Shown piece after piece: positions 58,301 through 64,000 of a stretch of 64,000 bases of DNA. Source of the stretch: Saccharomycopsis malanga (taxonomy: Eukaryota; Ascomycota; Saccharomycetes; Ascoideales; Saccharomycopsidaceae); contig CP025321.1 in assembly GCA_004014935.1 (NCBI GenBank), forward strand, positions 992,001-1,056,000, read 5' to 3'. Positions within the stretch are counted from its first letter, which is position 1; each line of letters starts with the position of its first letter. The translations under genes and the position numbers were made by a program. The notes beneath the pieces were generated by a model that saw only the letters and a list, made by a program, of their open reading frames with translations, was not told the DNA's origin and searched no databases.

Positions 58301-59601
58301 CAATCAATGAAATCTATGAGATTGAGTACTATCTTTTAAAGAGAAAACCATTGCGGATCCAGAAGTCCGAGATCAATAAACTCAAATATATTAAACCATT
58401 GGATTACTTAACTCTCAACTTTGACATTAAGGGAAAAAGAGGGATGCGTGATGCTCATATCATATTGGATTATGGAAACCAATATGAAGGTAAAGCACGT
58501 CTGTTCAGTGACTATTTCCGTCGGATCAGTATTCCTATTAGCGTGACTGTATCTCCTAGTGTGGAGTTGGCTGGCTGTGATTTGATACCTTTGTTTAACA
58601 ATGTAGACGAACTAAATGAAGACAAGATTAATATCATCAATGAGCAAAACATATCCAATCGTTTGATCCAGGATATGAAAGAATTAGCCTTGGAACAGAA
58701 AAACATCTGGTCGTATCTTAACAAGCGTACTAATAAGATCAGCGAATACTGCTTATTGGTGATCGACTTAAGAAACTCTTGGAATCAAAAATTCCGTGTG
58801 ACTTTGAATTCCAGTGATTTTGTATTCCCGACGTCTGAAGAGTTTGAATCTGCCAGCGAAACTGAAAAGACCAAATTCGGTGGCGATAAAGACTCGTACA
58901 TTGTGAGTGAAACCATTGCCCCTGGCCACACAGAACGGTTCATTTTGCCTATTAAACGAATCGAGTTTTCCACCGAATATCTAGAAAGATCAATCCCTAG
59001 CTTGCGGAACAAACAGTTTATCGTGCAGGATAACAAGTACACCAAGGAAGAATTCAAGTATATTAGAGAAGCTTTCTGGTATAGAAAGGAATTGTTACGC
59101 CATATCAAAGGCAAATGGGTGGAAGAAGGAAGTAAACGTGAAGGTTACATAGAATTACGTGGTATTCGGTTGTCTCAGAGAATGGTTAGTGTTCTCAGAA
59201 TTGAAAAAATTGGTATTGAAATGGCTCTTCTTGATAACTTATCCCCAAATAGTTTGAATAATGGCTTGTATTGGGAAGTACAAACCGAGATGTTTGTCAC
59301 TATCCGTACCACCATCATAAATCGTAGCAATTACACCCTTAAAGGTATCATTCGTCACGTACCAATCTCAAACAATGGTGCTCCTATCGACCGTAAGATC
59401 TTGTACAATGGTGTTCTTCAATTGAATATTGCACAGGGAATACCTCCAGGCCAAAGTAAACAATACGACTTGGGTATCACCATTTTGGAAAAAGGTGAAT
59501 ACGAATGGGGCGCTATTTTTGACGAACAAATCTTCGACACAAATCGTAATGTGGATTTACAACATACCCAAAGAGAACCATTGTTTATCAGAGCTGTCTG
59601 A
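55306..59601 (+). CDS. TRS120: TRAPP II complex subunit Trs120
   Basis: 1431-aa large subunit of TRAPP II, the exchange-factor complex for the Golgi Rabs Ypt31/32. Seen: N-terminal D-P-Y-S-Y-T-S-P-S-R-V-K-S-L-F-L-P-L; G-N-F-Y-L-L-A-G-R-Y-T-D-A-L-R-E-F-G-D-A (TPR-like) near 245; long helical middle; then from about residue 800 beta-sandwich, ASPM/Hydin-like segments such as L-K-I-Q-N-P-F-E-F-D-I-E-L and V-I-D-L-R-N-S-W-N-Q-K-F. A Ser/Pro-rich insert with repeated E-S-P motifs (about residues 725-780) is probably disordered. It is longer than the 1289-aa yeast protein mainly through such inserts. There is no intron. Confidence 0.93.
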   Translation: MLDPYSYTSPSRVKSLFLPLEDLSNDKFLSYFELFKDKYQVRLVDVTPRTSKEASQNSVNKFSPQGFPLGSVIYDHQLAPIDNQEIFLQDFEPFRKIFIVVGFVQYSKSLTLEQLNMHLKNMKKVFKYSIVHNIVVFDSLDPGLVNADETNIFHVKKGLEYTVMCDITSNFLSALNSYAQSFQHVTLRSPGSINSNDVLRISTTSHQVDESSEVPTVDPLRKSVSSPAVKANEKIKDSKNKGRHLKILGNFYLLAGRYTDALREFGDALPLLKSSNDHLWLANTLEYIGISLVLLSFLNVPYQLPHSLLKFITYKDKTLAKNTPTGSPRNSLSRSNTANNLSNMSQKTVPLEKVNLQVPEILYQLTSKILSLYTLTINNHEDYVPQLVFCETIARFLKFMTIVHIGNGFTSNVLEHIVLSTPMTEKKINEFFYTKMDVFKFSNHLFTVQLQNMSLNSQCKLYCSLASVYDDLGFYRKKTFILRALFLKLVPELTKNQAIQPVDEDEDELIAKSAQIFNKNQQLQTQMELNSKLLSGISDTANGTQNNEFLFKLLNNLLLIYGVGMSPKNNVNNFKKTPWFQIHKSVLKLCIDICKSIIDFQGIIFFSSILLSKYLNTLSRDEQVSLFSLINETQQKAKNVNKITPCHYWDPFLIRDVTLLHDFDESLLPIKLKELPKGSNTTIETPENASKTTSKHMRNSFIYNPFEENKRQQARLQRRSSKRLSSISSSPASHSSESPSKHFKESPIKESPLSHTNESPTSLTNESPSKTPNKQIVESSIDLIESNEYEDVVEDSDEGIYLVQDEIFTLLLKIQNPFEFDIELSEITMTTDGEVELETLSNNQTHYLMNGKSITTLRIAVKPVNYGNLKIIGAYVKVNNCERQLFKIINQEKYQVLEKIKKLGIAANLPKDGNFDDFRISQRVEFKNLNLIVTTPQPILSLIDLSLNNGWIMLLEGEKSTFKIVLKNLSNIKINYLAFSFLDSTIEPLTKALQSKDLPINEIYEIEYYLLKRKPLRIQKSEINKLKYIKPLDYLTLNFDIKGKRGMRDAHIILDYGNQYEGKARLFSDYFRRISIPISVTVSPSVELAGCDLIPLFNNVDELNEDKINIINEQNISNRLIQDMKELALEQKNIWSYLNKRTNKISEYCLLVIDLRNSWNQKFRVTLNSSDFVFPTSEEFESASETEKTKFGGDKDSYIVSETIAPGHTERFILPIKRIEFSTEYLERSIPSLRNKQFIVQDNKYTKEEFKYIREAFWYRKELLRHIKGKWVEEGSKREGYIELRGIRLSQRMVSVLRIEKIGIEMALLDNLSPNSLNNGLYWEVQTEMFVTIRTTIINRSNYTLKGIIRHVPISNNGAPIDRKILYNGVLQLNIAQGIPPGQSKQYDLGITILEKGEYEWGAIFDEQIFDTNRNVDLQHTQREPLFIRAV

Positions 59602-60375
59602 AAATGGAACTTTATAGTTTTCCCCATGCATTTGCTTTCTTGTATGTTTTATACGTTTTTTATACGTTTTTTATACGTTTTTTATACGTTATTTACCTTT
59701 GAATTATACTCTCTTGCATCATGACTGATTGCCGTTTGGCCTATTATGATGTAACTTTGTAATGAGACTCGTTGTGAAAATCAAAATCTGTTTGTGATTA
59801 CCGAATTATGAAATGTAACTGATAATAGAAATGGAACCTCTTCTTGGTCGTTCTAAAAGACATCAACTTAGTAGTTAAAAGATCCTAACTCAGAAGCATG
59901 AATAATCTTACCAAAGTTGCAAATAAACTGTTCATGCTCTTTATGTAGAAGCTGCTTATTGTTGTTTCCCCTTGTATTCAAAGTGTAGACGGTCATTTAC
60001 TAGAAAATAATGAGCCATTCTATTAGCAGTCCTCAAACTGGTTTTACGCTTTTATGTCTTCCAACAAAACATTACATTAACTGCTTGAACTGGTGGTGAA
60101 ACTGATATGTACTGTGCTCCAAATAGAAGGTTATTAGTATCAATGTATTTATATATGATCCCGTGTACATAAGATATCCAATCACGTCATAAAGTTTGGT
60201 GAGTAAAGTATTATTTAAATTTTGAGAAGGATATCTGGCTAGATGGTTTTACAAGTTTATATTTGAGTTTCTGAATACTTTGGGATATTTATTGAAGTGA
60301 TACAACAATATATATTTGAGCTGATTGCACAGTATAGCTTGAAGTTTAATTAGATTTTACCAAGCTGTTATGTGT
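59602..60375. other. TRS120 3' flank
   Basis: Contains an 11-bp tandem repeat (59650-59690) and a bare retroposon tail core CTGATATGTACTGTGCTCC (about 60100, plus strand). No gene is seen. Confidence 0.45.
59650..59690 (+). repeat. Four-copy 11-bp repeat TATACGTTTTT
   Basis: TATACG recurs at 59650, 59661, 59672 and 59683, each followed by a T run, about 50 bp past the TRS120 stop. T-rich repeats here may also act in transcript 3'-end formation. Confidence 0.9.
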
Positions 60376-60660
60376 AAAATAATAATAATATCATAGATTT
60401 CAAGCCCAATACATATCAGTTTCGTATATACGCGCTCTGTCTAATAAGACTTGATAAAATCTAGGGGGAAAAACCCAAACAACTCCATAAACTTGCCACT
60501 TGATTGGAAAGTAAGCACTTTTGGTCTAGGTCGCGTTTCACACAATTGCAGTTAGCTGTTCAACATTGTAAAGGCAGCGAGTAAAAACTATTCGTATGGG
60601 GAATCTAACCCAAGTTCCTCTTCTTTGACAGCACTGGCCACTGATCCATACGGCGCGCTA
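60376..60660 (-). mobile_element. Short-form retroposon, head and tail present
   Basis: Minus strand: GCGCCGTATGGATCAGTGGCC (A box TGGATCAGTGG at 60638-60648), B-box-like GGTTAGATTCC (60600-60610), ACTCGCTGCCTTTACAATG, the body with GCGACCTAGACCAAAAG, the tail ACGAAACTGATATGTATTGG plus GCTTGAAATCTATG, and TTATTATTATT (60378-60391). No clear target duplication is found. It lies in the convergent TRS120/TRP3 gap, about 105 bp beyond the TRP3 stop. Confidence 0.8.
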
Positions 60661-60765
60661 TTCGATATAAATACAAACAATTATATCAAGACTACTAAAT
60701 ACTAAAACATGATAAACTGTTCTCATAGAAACAAACATCTATTTATAGACTTGTTAAGCGCATAT

Positions 60766-62268
60766 TCAAGCTTCGCACAATTCCTTTATCAAGACAGCAG
60801 GGGAAGATGCTTTCATCAACGCCTCGCCGACCAAAAAGCCCTGGATACCTTCGTTACGATATTTAGAGGCGGTTTTCTGGTCGAAGATTCCGGACAATGC
60901 CAACAAAATGGAGCCTTTTGGCAACAATGAGACCAAAGAAGATGACTTGTCCAAGTCGACGTTGAAAGTAGTCAAATCCCGGTTGTTAACACCAATGACT
61001 TTGGCGCCCAATTGAATTGCCAATTTCATTTCTGCGACAGTGTTGACTTCCACTAAAGGCTGGAGTCCAAGAGACACTGCGTAGTTGTAGAGATCTTTCA
61101 AAAGACTGGCTGGTTCAGTGAGCATTTTCACTATGAGAAGCACGGTGTCAGCACCAGCAAGTCTTGCTTCCAAGATCTGGTACTTGCTGAAAATAAAGTC
61201 TTTACGCAAAACCAAGGGTCTGTTGCTGGCAAACGTGTTGTCGAGCATCTTACGGATATATACAAGATCGTCTAGAGTGCCCTTAAACCAATGGGATTCT
61301 GTTAGAACAGAAATGGCAGTGACTCCCGAGCTGGCATAAAGTTGAGCTTGGTTCAACGAGTTGACATTGACAGCAATGTCTCCTTTGGAAGGAGAAGCTC
61401 TTTTGATTTCACCAATCACCGAATTTTTCACCCCAATGTTGCTTTGCAATGCTTTGTAAAAGTCCTTTACTGGAGGAGCAACGCCAGCCTTGTACGCAGC
61501 CTCGAGGTCTTGGAACCGCTTTCCTGGGAAGCTTTGGAGCTCCGCATAATCGAGCTTACGTTGTTTGTAAATTTTTTCAAGAATATTGACTTGTTTGTTA
61601 GAGCTGTCCGTGACTTGTTTCTCTATACTGTTTGCCTGTTGTTCCATCTCCTTCTGCTTTTCCCATGTTCCGGCACTGTACGACAACAAGTTTCTGATCA
61701 TAAGATGGCCCTCCTCAGTAAGAATAGACTCAGGATGGAACTGCACGCCCTCAATCACATATTTCTTATGGCGTACGCCCATCACCACTCCATTGGCTGT
61801 TTCTGCAGTAACTTCCAAGACATCTGGCAAAGAGCTGAGCCGTCCGGCTAAAGAATGGTATCTTGTCACAGAAACACCTTGAGGAACATTAGAAAACAAC
61901 CCTTTTCCGTCATGGCTAATGATAGAAGTCTTTCCATGAACAATCTCCCCCGCATACTCCACTACGCCGCCAAACACATGATACATTGCCTGCTGGCCCA
62001 AACAGATGCCAAAAATCGGCAATTCTCCGGCAAACTCCTGGATCACTTGCTGGCAGATCCCAGAATCTGTCACTGGATGGCCTGGCCCAGGCGAAAGAAC
62101 AAGTATGTCGTACTGGCCTGCCCGGATCTCCTCAACCGTGAGTTTGTCGTTTCTGTACACCTCCACAGTCGCACCCTCCTGGCAAAGATACTGGTAAATG
62201 TTCCAAGTAAATGAATCATAGTTGTCAACCAAAAGAACCTTCTTTGAAATGTTTTTTCTCTGCATCAT
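60766..62268 (-). CDS. TRP3: Bifunctional anthranilate synthase glutaminase / indole-3-glycerol phosphate synthase
   Basis: 500-aa fusion enzyme of tryptophan synthesis. The N-terminal class I glutamine amidotransferase (about 1-205) supplies ammonia to Trp2: [10 protein letters not shown], the nucleophile Cys89 in G-I-C-L-G-Q-Q, and the His-Glu pair in V-Q-F-H-P-E-S. The C-terminal IGP synthase barrel (from about 230) shows [39 protein letters not shown] and F-L-V-G-E-A-L-M. Length is close to yeast Trp3 (484 aa). Two ATGs stand in tandem at the start. No perfect Gcn4 site was spotted in the near promoter. Confidence 0.97.
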   Translation of the reverse strand: MMQRKNISKKVLLVDNYDSFTWNIYQYLCQEGATVEVYRNDKLTVEEIRAGQYDILVLSPGPGHPVTDSGICQQVIQEFAGELPIFGICLGQQAMYHVFGGVVEYAGEIVHGKTSIISHDGKGLFSNVPQGVSVTRYHSLAGRLSSLPDVLEVTAETANGVVMGVRHKKYVIEGVQFHPESILTEEGHLMIRNLLSYSAGTWEKQKEMEQQANSIEKQVTDSSNKQVNILEKIYKQRKLDYAELQSFPGKRFQDLEAAYKAGVAPPVKDFYKALQSNIGVKNSVIGEIKRASPSKGDIAVNVNSLNQAQLYASSGVTAISVLTESHWFKGTLDDLVYIRKMLDNTFASNRPLVLRKDFIFSKYQILEARLAGADTVLLIVKMLTEPASLLKDLYNYAVSLGLQPLVEVNTVAEMKLAIQLGAKVIGVNNRDLTTFNVDLDKSSSLVSLLPKGSILLALSGIFDQKTASKYRNEGIQGFLVGEALMKASSPAVLIKELCEA

Positions 62269-63454
62269 CTTGTATAGTCCGTCCTAAATCTACCAATTTT
62301 ATTTCCTTTTTTCTACCCAAAACAGTTTGAATAAACCCTCAACTCACACCACTATATCAACTACAACCTAACTCAATCACAATCTCTCAATACCTCTGAG
62401 TTTATGAGTAATACTTCCATATTATTAAGACCTCTTAGCTCCATCGTGCTGAAAAAATTGTACAGAGGTCACATGAAGATGCATGAAGATGCATAGCCTT
62501 GCACTAAAGCAAACATTTATATAAATATGTGATTATTATTGGTTTTCTTTATGTTGTTTTTTTGGGTTATAAGCTTTTGAGTTGTTGTTTGATGTTACTT
62601 GATGAAGAATATTTGTAAAATTTCCTTTTTTTTCCAAATGAAATAAGATAGTTTATGTCATATGGCGTATAAATTACTTTCACTTGTCTTACAAGGCAGA
62701 ACCAATGATCTATTTCTGCCCTGATATCTGTTTGACTAAAATATCCAGATGAATGTAAGATCGGATATTCGAATAAAAGAAAGAAGCTTACTATTTTTAC
62801 AATGTTAGCACCGCTGACCGCTTTTCATGCTTATTAAGCTTTATAGTGCAAACCTTCTACCCAAATCAGTATGCCCAGCCAGCATCTGTTTATGTATAGC
62901 TGGTTATACAATCATATGCAAATGAAAGACTAATTTCGCACAAGTATCGAGATTTACCAATCATTTTAATAATATTACCGCTAAATACAGAGAAATAAAG
63001 GAGAATTTTACTGTTATTGCAGAAATAATGATTTACTCGAAAATTTGCTCAAAAGATTATTGGGTGTGCAACTTTTACCAAGTTTAAAGATAAAAACCCA
63101 TCCTAGGGACTTCACTTCCAAGCAAATCCAAGCAAATCAATGATTTGTAGCTCCAACATGGACATATCATTCATGACTCATCAAACAACATGTAAACTTC
63201 TTAGTCTTACAAATTCTAACGAACGAATACCAATACACGTTTTCTACAAAAAAAATCTGTACAATTTCTTTAGAATTAAGTTACTTTTCCTGTTTCTTTG
63301 CATAGTAGAATCCCAATACACTGGAAATGCTTCTTATATAGGCTCCAACATACACCTATAGTTTGCCCATGGCTCCCAACCACAACCTCCAAAATGGCGA
63401 TATAAACATGGCGAAAATAGAGGGAAAGCTTTAATTTGTAGATTATGAAGCGGA
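62269..63454. other. 1.2-kb divergent intergenic region TRP3/MED5-like
   Basis: AT-rich region with promoters on both sides. It has a 10-bp tandem duplication ATGAAGATGC at 62473-62492. A frame at 63140-63361 has no support. No retroposon copy is seen. Confidence 0.45.
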
Positions 63455-64000
63455 ACGATGAGCAATGCAATGGAGGGGTTAGACCTTGATATAAATGTTG
63501 GCACTGATGGTGGATCTGGTGGATCTGGTGGATCTTCTGGTGGTGACAATGGTGCTCCAGAATATGTGCCTATAAACCTTGAGATTCTCATTTCGACATG
63601 CCTTAAGCGGCGGTACTCAACGGAGACATTTGTCAAGTTGCTCTACCAGTTTGATTCTCGGTACAAAACTCTGGCCGAAAGCTTTATAGTGGCAGTGTCG
63701 AGCCTAGCGATACGGTACGATCTGCTTTTATTTGAGTATTTGTATGAAACTGTGCTTTTGGACATCGGCCATTCCAAGTTTGGCTTGATCTCTGTGTGGA
63801 CATATCTCGGTGCCACGGACGCCAAGTTCCAGGCTTCATTTCTCAATGGGATAACCAATAGCGAGGCATGTATGGGAAGCGTTGTAAGCCAGCTTTTGGC
63901 AATCTGTAAGGAGAGTATATCGAAGGAAACCAGCACGTACGAGGATTTTTTCAGTGGTCTTTCGCAGCTTATACTGGGGGTCAACGTCAACGAATCAGAA
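63455..64000 (+). CDS. Start of a probable Mediator subunit 5 (Nut1) gene, cut by the window end
   Basis: Frame open from ATG 63455 to the window edge, 182 codons, no stop. After M-S-N-A-M-E-G-L there is a Gly/Ser linker (G-G-S-G-G-S-G-G-S-S-G-G), then a helical segment L-E-I-L-I-S-T-C-L-K-R-R-Y-S-T-E-T-F-V-K-L, L-Y-Q-F-D-S-R-Y and L-L-F-E-Y-L-Y-E. This resembles the N-terminus of fungal Med5/Nut1, a tail subunit of Mediator, but the match is from memory and weak. Three CTG codons occur and would read as Ser in a CUG-Ser yeast. A second ATG (63467) could also serve as start. Confidence 0.5.

Noticed and set aside
62395-62420. Gcn4 site upstream of TRP3
   Set aside because: TATGAGTAATA has the TGAGT half but not the full TGASTCA; too weak to list as a site.
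1-64000. LTR retrotransposons, other virus-like elements, CRISPR arrays, rRNA genes, centromere or replication origin
   Set aside because: No reverse transcriptase, capsid or integrase-like frames, no paired LTRs, no spaced direct-repeat arrays and no rRNA sequence were seen. Centromeres and origins in such yeasts cannot be recognised by eye.

Overview
The window is nuclear DNA of a budding yeast (Saccharomycotina), most likely of the CUG-Ser group. The genes are compact and mostly intron-free, and nearly all belong to conserved yeast families. The few introns are short, with GTAAGT/GTATGT donors and TACTAAC-like branch points. Intergenic DNA is AT-rich. In ADE8 a CTG codon falls on a conserved serine of the family, which argues for CUG read as serine. 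A nuclear copy of mitochondrial cox3 keeps TGA where Cox3 has tryptophan.

Layout: 1-380 end of EMC4 (+); 2116-3984 FMP42-like transporter (-); 4395-6962 RIX7 (+); 7244-7747 POP7 (-); 9078-10079 CWC2 (+); 10761-12560 PRP28 (+); 13198-14679 APE4 (-); 15526-16359 PRO3 (-); 17249-17536 PKR1 (+); 17871-18590 SPT15/TBP (+); 19073-22040 MAK10 with a 49-nt intron (+); 22468-23892 WD40-type protein (-); 24422-26200 MCP2/CQD2-like (-); 26378-28333 Lrg1-like LIM protein lacking a RhoGAP domain (+); 30898-32256 NUDE/NDL1-like (-); 32768-34573 NDC1 (+); 35428-36141 PNC1 (-); 36678-38867 ENP2 (+); 39405-41216 RFA1 (-); 41503-42168 PRP38 (+); 43933-44741 YAF9 with one intron (-); 45259-46877 a tandem pair of AIG1/FAR-17a-like membrane proteins (-); 47667-48176 unknown membrane protein (-); 49543-50286 ADE8 (+); 51548-52544 PUP1 with one intron (-); 55306-59601 TRS120 (+); 60766-62268 TRP3 (-); 63455 to the end, start of a MED5-like gene (+).

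The genes are housekeeping and do not form a pathway cluster. Themes recur: pre-mRNA splicing (CWC2, PRP28, PRP38), ribosome assembly (RIX7, ENP2, both with PAC/RRPE promoter signatures), transcription and chromatin (SPT15, YAF9, MED5-like), replication (RFA1, with MCB sites), amino acid and purine synthesis (PRO3, TRP3, ADE8), and vacuole/ER/Golgi/nuclear pore (EMC4, PKR1, TRS120, NDC1).

The most unusual content is intergenic. A family of non-coding retroposons with tRNA-like heads recurs through the window. All complete members end in the same roughly 40-nt 3' tail followed by TTA or TTAT repeats. Two forms exist: a short form (about 80-320 bp) and a long form (about 1.1 kb) with its own tRNA-like head and a conserved non-coding body. 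Direct repeats that look like target-site duplications flank at least two copies (12/12 and 9/9 bases) and probably a third (10/11). Two copies, at 29 kb and 42.6 kb, are about 98% identical over 778 bp. The elements sit mainly in convergent 3'-3' gaps. The copy at 42.6 kb lies between a cox3 NUMT and a broken TEF1 (EF-1alpha) fragment, so the PRP38-YAF9 gap is a patchwork of captured DNA.
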